Below are positions 1 to 7,245 of a DNA stretch of 9,822 nucleotides, one piece after another. Under the pieces are notes generated by a model, which made no database searches, was not told the DNA's origin, and saw only the letters and a list, made by a program, of their open reading frames with translations. This stretch comes from CAZDOD01 sp964506935 (lineage in GTDB: Bacteria > Desulfobacterota > Zymogenia > Zymogenales > Zymogenaceae): the NCBI GenBank assembly GCA_964506935.1, contig CAZDOD010000107.1, forward strand, positions 1 through 9,822, in the 5' to 3' direction. Every line of letters begins with the position of its first letter. Within the stretch, counting starts at the first letter, position 1. A program made the position numbers and the translations under genes.

Positions 1-2
1 TG

Positions 3-983
3 GCCAAGTTTTTCGGGACCACATTTTTGGGGCAGGTGCTTTGCATAGGAGTTGTAGGTGGTGCTGGGATAGGTCTTGCCTATGTGTGTCCCATCACCGC
101 CGCGGTCAAGTGGTTTCCGGACAAAAAGGGACTGATTACGGGTCTGGCCGTGGCCGGGTTCGGGTTCGGCGCCATGATATGGGTGAAGCTGGGAGGCGAG
201 TGGGGCAACCTAATTGAAAATTATGGTGTCCTCAACACATTTGCGATCTATGGAGTCCTGTTTCTCGTATCGGTGCTTTTGGGCTCGATAGTACTCGTCA
301 ATCCTCCCAAGGGATTTAAGCCGAAGGGGTGGGAGCCAAAGGCTGTCAAGAACACCGCACCGTCAGGTGGTGAGGATTTTACATCGAGAGAGATGATGAG
401 AACTTACCAGTTCTGGTTTCTCTGGATGATGTATGCCTTTTCCGCCACCGCCGGGCTCCTTGTGATCGGAAACATCAAGCTATTCGGGATAAGCGCCCTC
501 GAAGCGAAAGGTTTTCTGGGAGATGCATCCGCCATCGCGGGTACCGCAATGGTTATCTTTGCGCTCATGAACGGGCTGGGCAGGATTACATGGGGGACCC
601 TATCGGATAAGCTGGGAAGAACCTTATCAATCCTGATAATGACATTTTTGCAGTCAATCATGATGATCGCGCTAATATGGATGGGAGGCAAAGTAGCAAC
701 TTTCTATATTGCAGCGGCGCTGATCGGTTTTAACTTCGGCGGGAACTTTTCGCTGTTTCCCACGGCTACGGCCGACTTCTTCGGGCCAAAGAACCTCGGT
801 GCAAACTACGCCCTTGTATTTACCGCATACGGTCTCTCGGGCGTCATCGGGCCTATCTTGGGTGGCAGGGTGTTTGATATGACTGGAAACTATCTATGGG
901 CCTTCATCCCCGCATCGGCACTCTGCTTTATTGCAGCGATCCTTTCACTTTCGACAAAGGAGCCGCATTATAAAAAGGGTTAG
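3..983 (+). CDS. OFA-family MFS carboxylate transporter, 5'-truncated
   Basis: This is an inner-membrane major facilitator of the oxalate/formate antiporter (OFA) family, which moves small carboxylates. The frame is open to the left edge, so the true start is outside the window. About 326 residues are visible, against about 400-450 for the family, so roughly the first three helices are missing. Seen directly: the OFA-like stretch with YVCPITAAVKWFPDKKG and GLAVAGFGFGA (about 75-180), a soluble central loop (about 300-400), then six hydrophobic segments of the C-terminal half with the MFS-type loop GRITWGTLSDKLGR, ending at TAG. The arginine of NGLGR (582-584) may be the family's substrate-binding arginine. 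The lysine I recall for OxlT helix 11 is a tyrosine here (FTAYG, 828-830), which argues against oxalate as substrate. acs follows 97 bp downstream on the same strand, suggesting a monocarboxylate such as acetate. Family call is firm; substrate is inference. Confidence 0.9.
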   Translation, partial: AKFFGTTFLGQVLCIGVVGGAGIGLAYVCPITAAVKWFPDKKGLITGLAVAGFGFGAMIWVKLGGEWGNLIENYGVLNTFAIYGVLFLVSVLLGSIVLVNPPKGFKPKGWEPKAVKNTAPSGGEDFTSREMMRTYQFWFLWMMYAFSATAGLLVIGNIKLFGISALEAKGFLGDASAIAGTAMVIFALMNGLGRITWGTLSDKLGRTLSILIMTFLQSIMMIALIWMGGKVATFYIAAALIGFNFGGNFSLFPTATADFFGPKNLGANYALVFTAYGLSGVIGPILGGRVFDMTGNYLWAFIPASALCFIAAILSLSTKEPHYKKG

Positions 984-1002
984 GGGTAAATAAGAAAGCG
1001 GC

Positions 1003-1040
1003 ACCGGCAACCGAGTAATCTTTGGGCCGGTCGAAAATTT
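1003..1040 (+). terminator. possible weak terminator hairpin between transporter and acs
   Basis: ACCGGC (1003-1008) can pair with GCCGGT (1026-1031). A further imperfect inner stem is possible (CC 1011-1012 with GG 1024-1025) with two bulged adenines. A short T run follows at 1038-1042 after CGAAAA. The stem is short and the T run is displaced, so this may only attenuate read-through, or may be chance. If real, it would partly uncouple acs from the transporter gene. The 97 bp between the genes holds nothing else I can support except the acs ribosome binding site. Confidence 0.3.
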
Positions 1041-1067
1041 TTAAGAGTAACTAAACATCACACATTT

Positions 1068-1073
1068 GGAGGT
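1068..1073 (+). promoter_or_regulatory. ribosome binding site of acs
   Basis: GGAGGT lies 7 bases before the ATG at 1081. It decides the start. An ATG at 1074-1076, immediately after the site, is out of frame with acs and too close to be used. Confidence 0.85.
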
Positions 1074-1080
1074 ATGAAAT

Positions 1081-3045
1081 ATGGCAGATGAGAAAGTAAG
1101 TGCATTTGAGGGTAAGATGTTTCCGCCACCGGAAAGCTTTACCAAAAAAGCCTACATAAAGAGCAGGGAAGAATATGAAAAGATGTGGAAGGAATCGATA
1201 AATGACGCCGAAGGCTTTTGGGGTAAGATAGCCGAAGAATACATCACCTGGTTTAAGAAATGGGACGTAGTCAATGAAGAGAACTACAAAGAGGGTGAGA
1301 TCAAGTGGTTTATCGGTGGGAAGCTAAACGCCTGTTATAATTGTCTCGACAGGCATCTGGGCACAAAAAGAGAGAACCAGACGGCATTAATCGCCGAGGG
1401 CAACGAGCCTGGCGACGAATGGCGTTACACCTATAAGGAGCTTCACACCGAGGTCTCCAAGTTTGCCAATGTGCTCAAAAGCCTAGGCGTGAAAAAGGGC
1501 GATAGGGTTACAATCTATCTCCCAATGATACCCCAGCTGGCCATCGCCATGCTTGCATGTGCGCGGATTGGTGCAATCCACAGTATCGTCTTCGGTGGTT
1601 TCTCGGCGGATGCCTTAAAAGACAGGATCATAGACTGCGCATCAAAGATCCTCGTAACCTGCGACGGAACTTTCAGGGGGGCGAAGGCCGTTCCCCAGAA
1701 GGACAATGCGGACAAGGCCGTCGAAGGCACCCTGGTGGAAAAGGTCATCGTTGCAAAAAGGGTCGGCGATAAGATCAAGTGCGATTGGAAAGAAGGAAGG
1801 GACCTCTGGTGGGAAGACCTCATGGCCGATGCCAGCCCTGACTGTCCATGTGAAGAGATGGATGCAGAAGATCCCCTCTTTATACTATATACTTCAGGTT
1901 CAACAGGAAAGCCGAAGGGTGTTATGCACACGATCGGCGGCTATATGGTCTATGTCGCCTTTACCCACAAGATAATCTTCGACTATCACGATGGTGATAT
2001 GTACTGGTGCACCGCCGACATCGGCTGGGTAACGGGCCACTCCTATATCGTTTACGGCCCGCTCGCAAACGGAGCCACATCGATCATGTTCGAGGGCGTC
2101 CCGGCATACCCCGACTGGGGACGCTTCTGGGACGTCGTTGATAAATACAAGGTCAATATTATCTACACCGCACCCACCGCCATCAGGGCCATCGCAAAAG
2201 AGGGGCTAGATCATGTCAAGAAGCGTGATCTGTCGAGCCTCGTGCTTTTGGGGACGGTTGGAGAGCCGATAAACCCCGAGGCCTGGGGATGGTACCATAC
2301 CAATATCGGCAAGGGAAAGTGTCCCATCATCGATACCTGGTGGCAGACCGAGACCGGAGGGATCCTTATCACACCGCTCCCGGGCGCCTGGGCGACAAAA
2401 CCCGGCAGTGCGACGCTCCCGTTCTTCGGCGTTGAGCCCTGTATCGTCAATGCCGAGGGTAAGGAGCTCGAAGGCCCGGCCGAGGGTGCACTCTGTATTA
2501 AGAGGTCGTGGCCCGGTCAGATGAGGGGTGTCTATGGAGATCCCAAGAGATTCAAGGAGACCTATTTCATCCAGTATCCCGGCTACTATTTCTCGGGCGA
2601 CGGCGCACGTCGTGACGAAGACGGATACTACTGGATCACGGGCCGTATCGACGATGTCATCAACGTTTCCGGACACCGCATGGGTACGGCCGAGGTCGAG
2701 AGCGCCCTGGTGGCGCATCCCAAGGTTGCGGAGGCGGCGGTGGTCGGTTTTCCACATGAAATCAAGGGGCAGGGGATCTACGCATATGTGACGTTGAACG
2801 CCGGCGTTGCGAAGTCAGATGAACTGAAAGACGAGCTTATAAAGCACGTGCGTAAGGAGATCGGCCCGATAGCCACTCCCGACAAGATCCAGTTCGCGGA
2901 CGGCCTTCCCAAGACACGGTCTGGAAAGATCATGCGGAGGATACTCAGGAAGATCGCCGAGAATCAGCCCGAGGCGGTTGGAGATACATCGACGCTCGCC
3001 GATCCCGCGGTCGTTGAGGACCTCGTGAAAAACAGGGTCATCTAA
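1081..3045 (+). CDS. acs: acetyl-CoA synthetase, AMP-forming
   Basis: This cytoplasmic enzyme converts acetate, ATP and CoA to acetyl-CoA, AMP and PPi through an acetyl-adenylate. At 654 residues it is full length. Seen: the Acs N-terminal region with FPPP and FKKWD; the A3 phosphate loop YTSGSTGKPKG at 270-280; TWWQTETGG at 419-427, whose second tryptophan (W421) matches the residue that limits the pocket to acetate in Salmonella Acs; the adenylate-binding aspartate D507 (SGDGA); R522 in GRIDDVINVSGHR; and the C-terminal KTRSGKIMRR with catalytic K616. All of these sit seven residues beyond the Salmonella numbering I recall (W414, D500, R515, K609), so alignment is almost gapless. K616 is the site acetylated by Pat-type acetyltransferases in other bacteria, so post-translational control is possible, but no acetylase or deacetylase gene is visible. 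The preceding transporter may supply the acid. A strong hairpin follows the gene. Confidence 0.97.
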   Translation: MADEKVSAFEGKMFPPPESFTKKAYIKSREEYEKMWKESINDAEGFWGKIAEEYITWFKKWDVVNEENYKEGEIKWFIGGKLNACYNCLDRHLGTKRENQTALIAEGNEPGDEWRYTYKELHTEVSKFANVLKSLGVKKGDRVTIYLPMIPQLAIAMLACARIGAIHSIVFGGFSADALKDRIIDCASKILVTCDGTFRGAKAVPQKDNADKAVEGTLVEKVIVAKRVGDKIKCDWKEGRDLWWEDLMADASPDCPCEEMDAEDPLFILYTSGSTGKPKGVMHTIGGYMVYVAFTHKIIFDYHDGDMYWCTADIGWVTGHSYIVYGPLANGATSIMFEGVPAYPDWGRFWDVVDKYKVNIIYTAPTAIRAIAKEGLDHVKKRDLSSLVLLGTVGEPINPEAWGWYHTNIGKGKCPIIDTWWQTETGGILITPLPGAWATKPGSATLPFFGVEPCIVNAEGKELEGPAEGALCIKRSWPGQMRGVYGDPKRFKETYFIQYPGYYFSGDGARRDEDGYYWITGRIDDVINVSGHRMGTAEVESALVAHPKVAEAAVVGFPHEIKGQGIYAYVTLNAGVAKSDELKDELIKHVRKEIGPIATPDKIQFADGLPKTRSGKIMRRILRKIAENQPEAVGDTSTLADPAVVEDLVKNRVI

Positions 3046-3128
3046 AGGATTTTTCGGGGTTTTATCGAATAGACGGATTTTGAGTCGGGGTTTCGATTTT
3101 AGATCCGGATTTCGATGAGGTAAAAAAT
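3046..3128 (+). other. acs 3' flank with imperfect GGATTT/TCGGGGTTT direct repeats
   Basis: The stretch after the acs stop contains two to three imperfect copies of a short unit: GGATTTTTCGGGGTTTT from 3047, GGATTTTGAGTCGGGGTTT from 3075, and a shorter CGGATTTCGATGAGG from 3106. No reading frame is supported. It could be transcript 3' end sequence, a small tandem duplication, or chance in a GT-rich tract. Confidence 0.3.
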
Positions 3129-3164
3129 AATAAAGGGGGAGGAATTATTTCCTCCCCCTTTATT
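3129..3164. terminator. bidirectional intrinsic terminator between convergent acs and acyl-CoA ligase genes
   Basis: A perfect 16 bp stem pairs 3129-3144 with 3149-3164 around the four-base loop TTAT; its core is GGGGGAGG with CCTCCCCC. On the + strand the descending arm runs into TTTATTTG. On the - strand it runs into TTTATTATTTTTTA (the complement of the A-rich bases 3121-3134). Both converging transcripts therefore meet a GC-rich stem followed by a U-rich tail. It lies 83 bp past the acs stop and 59 bp past the ligase stop, which fits a shared terminator. Confidence 0.9.
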
Positions 3165-3223
3165 TGTAAAGTATTTTTGTATATCAGGCTTTCAGGCCCT
3201 CGCGATCCTAATTGAGCTACCTT

Positions 3224-4888
3224 TCATTTTTTCGCCTTCGATTCCTCCCGCAGCTCTTTTTTGAGTATTTTCCCTATGGCCGATTTTGGGAGGCTCTCTC
3301 TAAATTCATACAGCCTCGGTACCTTGTAGGGGGCGAGGTTCTTTCGGCAGTATGCGTCGAGCTCGTCTTCGGTTACCGTTTCCCCCGGCTTTAGGACTAC
3401 GAATGCTTTTACCGTCTCCCCGCGGTATTCGTGGGACACACCCAATACACATGCCTCCAAAATCTTCGGATGCTCGTAGAGCACCTCTTCGATATCCCTC
3501 GGATAGATATTATAGCCCCCGGCGATGATCATGTCTTTTTTCCTGTCGACGATGTAGACATAGCCGTCCTCGTCCATCTTACCTATATCGCCGGTGTAGA
3601 ACCACCCGTCTTTAAACGAGCTCTCAGTCTCTTCGGGATTGTTGTAGTAGCCCTGACAGAGCTGGGGTCCGCGAAAGATGATCTCCCCCTCTTCGCCCAG
3701 TGGCATGTCTTTTTCCCCGGTCTCGATATCAACTATCCTCAAGTCGGTATTCGGTAGCGGCACTCCGACGCTCCCGGGCTTTAGGGTCCCCCTCCAAGGC
3801 GTGACCGTGATCAGGGTTGTCGATTCGGTCATACCGTATCCCTCGACTATTGTCGCTCCCGTGGCGTCTTTGAGGGCGTTTATTGTCTCTGTGGGGAGGG
3901 GTGCCGCGCCCGAGAAAAATCCCGTGACGAATGAGAGGTCGGCCTTTTTAAACTCTGGGAGGGCCAGAATCCCGACAAAGATCGTGGGCACCGCCAAGAC
4001 GATCGTGGACTTATACTTCATCAGCATATCCATGACCGCCTTGGGTTCGGGACGTGGCACGAGGATGGCGTTCCAGCCGTTAATGATACACATGTTCATC
4101 ACCGCCGTAAAACCCGCCATGTGGAAGAAGGGGAAGATCGCAAGCTCCGATTCGGGTCGCTCTTTTACGTCGAAGAGCCACGCCTGCAGAATCTGGGTAA
4201 TATAAGAGACATTCCTGTGGTTTATACTTACCCCCTTTGCGAGCCCCGTCGTGCCGCCGGAATAGGGTATCAGGGCGAGATCATCGAGTTTTGTAAGATC
4301 GCCGGGAGATTTGGGGGAGCCTTCCCTCATAAGGTCTAAGAATTGGTAGTAGTCCGGTTGCCTTTCGTATTTGAAATACATCCCCTTCTTTACATGGGGA
4401 TAGAGCTGTTTGGTAGGAAATGGGAGATAGTCGTTGATATGGGCTGAAATGACCGTCTTTATCTTTGTCGCAGACCTCATGGCAAGGGCCCTCGGCGCCA
4501 GAAGATCTAATGTGACGACCGACGTGGTACCGGAGCTGTTAAACTGATGCTCGATCTCCCGATCGGTATAGAGGGGATTTACGGGCACGGCCACCGCCCC
4601 GGCGCGCCAGATTCCGTAATATGCGATTACTATCTGCGGGACATTCGGCAAAAGAAGGCCCACCCTTTCCCCCGGCTTTACTCCCAGTTTTATGAGGGCG
4701 TTAGCAAAACGATTTGAGAGTCTTTCCAGCTCGGCGTAAGATATCCTCTTTCCCAAAAATGTCAGGGCGCACCTCTTTGGAAATTTTTTCGCCGTTCGAG
4801 ACAGAAACTCGCTGATCGAGAGGTCTTCGAAATCAACCGATTTCGGAACCTCGGATACATAAGACTTGTGCCATATGCGATCCTCCAT
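3224..4888 (-). CDS. long-chain fatty acid-CoA ligase (FadD-like, ANL superfamily)
   Basis: This AMP-forming ligase probably activates a medium- or long-chain fatty acid to its acyl-CoA for degradation or lipid synthesis, at the cytoplasmic face of the membrane. Length (554 residues) is normal for FadD-type enzymes. Seen: the A3 loop YSGGTTGLAKG at 209-219, the A5 motif YGMTES at 351-356, the adenylate aspartate D434 in GWFYTGD, the hinge VDRKKDMI at 447-454 with GGYNIYPRDIEEVL after it, and the C-terminal PKSAIGKILKKEL with catalytic K540. The motif order and the NIYPRDIEE form are typical of COG0318 acyl-CoA ligases, but the chain length cannot be read from sequence; a dicarboxylate or aromatic acid is possible. 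No signal peptide or membrane segment is seen. The start at 4888 is supported by AAGGAGGT. The gene converges with acs and lies 248 bp downstream of the TPR gene, so it probably has its own promoter. Confidence 0.92.
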   Translation of the reverse strand: MEDRIWHKSYVSEVPKSVDFEDLSISEFLSRTAKKFPKRCALTFLGKRISYAELERLSNRFANALIKLGVKPGERVGLLLPNVPQIVIAYYGIWRAGAVAVPVNPLYTDREIEHQFNSSGTTSVVTLDLLAPRALAMRSATKIKTVISAHINDYLPFPTKQLYPHVKKGMYFKYERQPDYYQFLDLMREGSPKSPGDLTKLDDLALIPYSGGTTGLAKGVSINHRNVSYITQILQAWLFDVKERPESELAIFPFFHMAGFTAVMNMCIINGWNAILVPRPEPKAVMDMLMKYKSTIVLAVPTIFVGILALPEFKKADLSFVTGFFSGAAPLPTETINALKDATGATIVEGYGMTESTTLITVTPWRGTLKPGSVGVPLPNTDLRIVDIETGEKDMPLGEEGEIIFRGPQLCQGYYNNPEETESSFKDGWFYTGDIGKMDEDGYVYIVDRKKDMIIAGGYNIYPRDIEEVLYEHPKILEACVLGVSHEYRGETVKAFVVLKPGETVTEDELDAYCRKNLAPYKVPRLYEFRESLPKSAIGKILKKELREESKAKK

Positions 4889-5136
4889 TTTCTATACCTC
4901 CTTGTAAATAGAATATATGGTTGAGATATTTATTGAAATTTATTGGAAAAGATTCTGACGAGTTCAAATAAAATTGAACCTGAAAGGTCTTTTGGAGGAG
5001 ATATTCGGGGTCGAATAGTAAAAGCCGTAATTAAAGTAGGGCAAGAAAAATATCAACACGTATACTATATGAGAGCAGGCGTGACTATAAAATCCTCCCA
5101 ATTATATAAATTATGGAGTAAAGCCCGAAAAAAATT
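4889..5136. other. AT-rich intergenic gap between TPR gene and acyl-CoA ligase gene
   Basis: This 248 bp stretch is visibly richer in A and T than the genes on either side. It must carry any terminator for the TPR gene and any promoter for the ligase gene. I see only weak hairpins: GTTCAA/TTGAAC at 4962-4967 and 4974-4979, and GAGTA/TACTC at 5116-5120 and 5138-5142. Neither has the GC-rich stem plus T tract of a good terminator. A small open frame on the + strand fills most of it and is listed separately. Translating the - strand beyond the TPR stop gives a frame that closes after about 23 codons, with nothing recognisable. Confidence 0.5.
4896..4903 (-). promoter_or_regulatory. ribosome binding site of the acyl-CoA ligase
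   Basis: Read on the - strand this is AAGGAGGT, seven bases before the ATG at 4888. It is a near-perfect Shine-Dalgarno sequence and fixes the start codon. The AT-rich sequence just upstream (about 4905-4945) could hold a promoter; TATATT at 4912-4917 (- strand) is a possible -10 box, but I see no convincing -35 partner. Confidence 0.85.
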
Positions 5137-5146
5137 CTACTCGTAA
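4943..5146 (+). CDS. doubtful small ORF, 67 residues, unrecognised
   Basis: I do not recognise this product and doubt that it is expressed as drawn. It would begin with TTG, with no ribosome binding site at a sensible distance, and an in-frame stop lies just upstream (4934-4936). It would end at TAA, overlapping the last 10 bases of the convergent TPR gene. The translation is basic, has no cysteine, no signal peptide and no membrane segment, with a plausible strand-rich middle (RIVKAVIKVG) and a lysine-rich end (KARKKFYS). A GGAGGAG at 4993-4999 is followed by no usable ATG or GTG in frame; the only in-frame ATG (5069) would leave 25 residues. It could be a decayed gene fragment, perhaps horizontally acquired given its AT-rich setting, or chance. 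Confidence 0.2.
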   Translation: MEKILTSSNKIEPERSFGGDIRGRIVKAVIKVGQEKYQHVYYMRAGVTIKSSQLYKLWSKARKKFYS

Positions 5147-7197
5147 ACGTCTTTGAAATACTTCTCATAGAGGGACGGGCTATCCTTTTTTATCTCCTCC
5201 ACGCTCTTTAAGACCTTTCCCTGTGCGCCGAGGATCATAATCGAAAGGGTATCTACATTTTCCCCGCCCCGAAGCTCCTCATCTCCGAGCCTCTTTTCGA
5301 GGTAGTGGACCTCTCCCGTGGCCGAGACAAACGATGCCATGAGCTCGGTTTCCTTTTTATTCAGATCCTGGGCACCCGATGAAAAAAGCTTCTCGAGAGC
5401 CTTTTTGGCGTTGCCCTTCTTCTTTACGGCCTCTGCCTCGACCGAAAGCCCCTTTTCTTGATAGATCTCGTAGAGCTTGTCTATCAAAGATTCGGGACTT
5501 ATGACGTGGGCCCCGAAGATGTCGGGGGCGATTTCGGGAATTCCCCTGAAGCGAAACAGAGCGTCCTCAAATCGGGATAGAGCCAGTTCCGCAAAGTCAC
5601 CTTTTAATATATCGAAGGAATTTGCCTTTGGGACGGTGCGCTCCATGATGAGGCCGTCCCCGAAGACCGCCCGCCACCCGATACTGTGGATGTTCAACTC
5701 GTCGGCGGTTTTTTTGGCCTCCTCGAAGTAGCTCTTTGCAAGATCTATCCTCCCCGTCTTGATAAGCGCCATGCCGGCGCCGATGAGGTCGTCGGCCTCA
5801 CGAATCCTGCTCTTAAGCCTTCTGTTCTGGGACAGTGCAGAGGAAAAGAGGGTGTAGGAAGTGGAGTAGGAGCCGTCAAGGTAATCGAGGGCACCGAGAA
5901 ATGACAGCGCCTTTGCCCCGTAGCCCGGGATATCGGCCTCGCCTGAGATGGCGAGGGCGTCGTCAAATGCTGACCTCGCCTTCTTATAATCACCCTTGAG
6001 GAAATATATCTCCCCGATCCACAGGAGATTTATCCCCTTGAGGTTTTCCCTCCCCATATCGGTGTAGATCTTGTCGGCCTCGAAAAATAGGCTCTGGGCG
6101 TTATCGAGATCGTCCATATCGAGGTAGACCTTCCCGAGGTTGCTCACTACTTTTGCCTCGTTTAGCTTCTCTCCCATGACCTGATATATGAGCATAGCCT
6201 CTTCGAGGGCCTCTTTCGCCTCGTCAAATCTCAAGAGCTCGTTTTTCAGTATACCGATGCCGTTTAGCACCTTTGCCGCCTCCGAGAGATCCTCCGCCTC
6301 CTTTTTGATCTTCAGTGCCTCGTCATAGGCTTCCAATGCTCGTTTGTAATCCCCTGAACTGTCGAGTATCCTGCCGAGGTCTATGAGGATCGAGCCCCTC
6401 AAGGGGACGTCCTTATTGTCCTTTGCGACCTTGAGGGCGTCATCTAGATATTTTATGGCCTCATCATATCTCCCCGCACCCTCGAGGGCCGAAGCGACCT
6501 TTAATAAGACTCGGACATAGGATACATCGTCGCCTCTCGCCTCCTCGACGAGAAGGGCCTCCCCATATGCATCCATCGCCATGTCCATGCGGCCCAGTGC
6601 CGAATAGACATCCCCGATCCCAACGAGGTCCCTGGCGTAACTTTCTTTGTCTCTGAGCTGTCGATGGAGGTCCGCCGCAACGGCGAAGTAACGACCCGCC
6701 GTGACGAGATCGCCCATAGAGAGACGGGTTATTCCTATATGGTAGATTCCCCTCGCTTCGAGCTCTGGCTCGACGAGCATACCGTATATCTCGGCCGACT
6801 CTCCGAAGGCCGAGAGCGCCTCTTTGTATCTCTCGAGGCGATAGTATGAGAGGCCGAGATTGTGGAGGTCTTTTGCTATGTCGCTCTGCATCTCCCTCTT
6901 CCTATCTATTGCGAGAACTTTGAGGAACCAGTCTACGGCTTCGGAATATTCTCTGAGATTAATCTTAGCAATGCCGATATTGTAGAGGACCATCGCTTCG
7001 TGCTCAATATCGCCCGCGGCCCTATACAGCGAGAGGGTTTCCTCCCAGTATTTTATAGCCTCGTCAAACTTCGACTCTCCGAATGCCGAGACCCCTAGGT
7101 CAAAAATGGCATCGGGGTCTTCTGCGGGGTGGGCAACAAGAGGTGCCAAAGACAGAAAAATGATTGGAATTAGGAGAGTAAGACAAATCTTTTTCAT
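5137..7197 (-). CDS. exported TPR-repeat protein, unknown function
   Basis: This is a 686-residue protein with a Sec-type signal peptide (residues 1 to about 22-25, MKK then a hydrophobic core, no lipobox), so it is probably periplasmic or secreted. Twelve TPR units start at residue 28 and recur every 40 residues without a gap to about 501. TPR position 8 is glycine at 35, 75, 115 and so on, to 475 (alanine only at 235). Position 20 is alanine in eleven of twelve (serine at 447). A degenerate thirteenth unit keeps the register (G515). Such arrays form superhelical protein-binding scaffolds; no catalytic motif is visible. The tail (about 600-686) is helical and charged and resembles the segment before CHAT domains in TPR-CHAT proteins, but the protein ends there. 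The ATG at 7197 has AAGGAC seven bases upstream. The gene lies 48 bp after plsC and is probably co-transcribed with it. Its partner is unknown. Confidence 0.9.
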   Translation of the reverse strand: MKKICLTLLIPIIFLSLAPLVAHPAEDPDAIFDLGVSAFGESKFDEAIKYWEETLSLYRAAGDIEHEAMVLYNIGIAKINLREYSEAVDWFLKVLAIDRKREMQSDIAKDLHNLGLSYYRLERYKEALSAFGESAEIYGMLVEPELEARGIYHIGITRLSMGDLVTAGRYFAVAADLHRQLRDKESYARDLVGIGDVYSALGRMDMAMDAYGEALLVEEARGDDVSYVRVLLKVASALEGAGRYDEAIKYLDDALKVAKDNKDVPLRGSILIDLGRILDSSGDYKRALEAYDEALKIKKEAEDLSEAAKVLNGIGILKNELLRFDEAKEALEEAMLIYQVMGEKLNEAKVVSNLGKVYLDMDDLDNAQSLFFEADKIYTDMGRENLKGINLLWIGEIYFLKGDYKKARSAFDDALAISGEADIPGYGAKALSFLGALDYLDGSYSTSYTLFSSALSQNRRLKSRIREADDLIGAGMALIKTGRIDLAKSYFEEAKKTADELNIHSIGWRAVFGDGLIMERTVPKANSFDILKGDFAELALSRFEDALFRFRGIPEIAPDIFGAHVISPESLIDKLYEIYQEKGLSVEAEAVKKKGNAKKALEKLFSSGAQDLNKKETELMASFVSATGEVHYLEKRLGDEELRGGENVDTLSIMILGAQGKVLKSVEEIKKDSPSLYEKYFKDVYE

Positions 7198-7204
7198 GAC
7201 ATTA

Positions 7205-7210
7205 GTCCTT
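7205..7210 (-). promoter_or_regulatory. ribosome binding site of the TPR gene
   Basis: AAGGAC on the - strand lies seven bases before the ATG at 7197. It supports the start that places a typical signal peptide at the N-terminus. The 48 bp gap to plsC shows no terminator, which favours read-through from plsC. Confidence 0.65.
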
Positions 7211-7245
7211 TTTATTGGTATTTTGAGAAATTTCGATTAAAAAAA

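Noticed and set aside
1515..2757. Several long open frames inside acs on the opposite strand and in other frames
   Set aside because: They lie wholly inside a gene with firm family motifs end to end, have no ribosome binding sites of note, and their translations show no recognisable domain; they are shadows.
5116..5142. Hairpin at the end of the TPR gene as a terminator
   Set aside because: The stem is only about seven pairs with a wobble and little GC, and the T run lies in the loop rather than after the stem.
5600..7120. Possible DNA-level tandem repeat in the TPR gene
   Set aside because: The 120-base period is real at protein level, but the units differ too much in nucleotide sequence to count as a DNA repeat.
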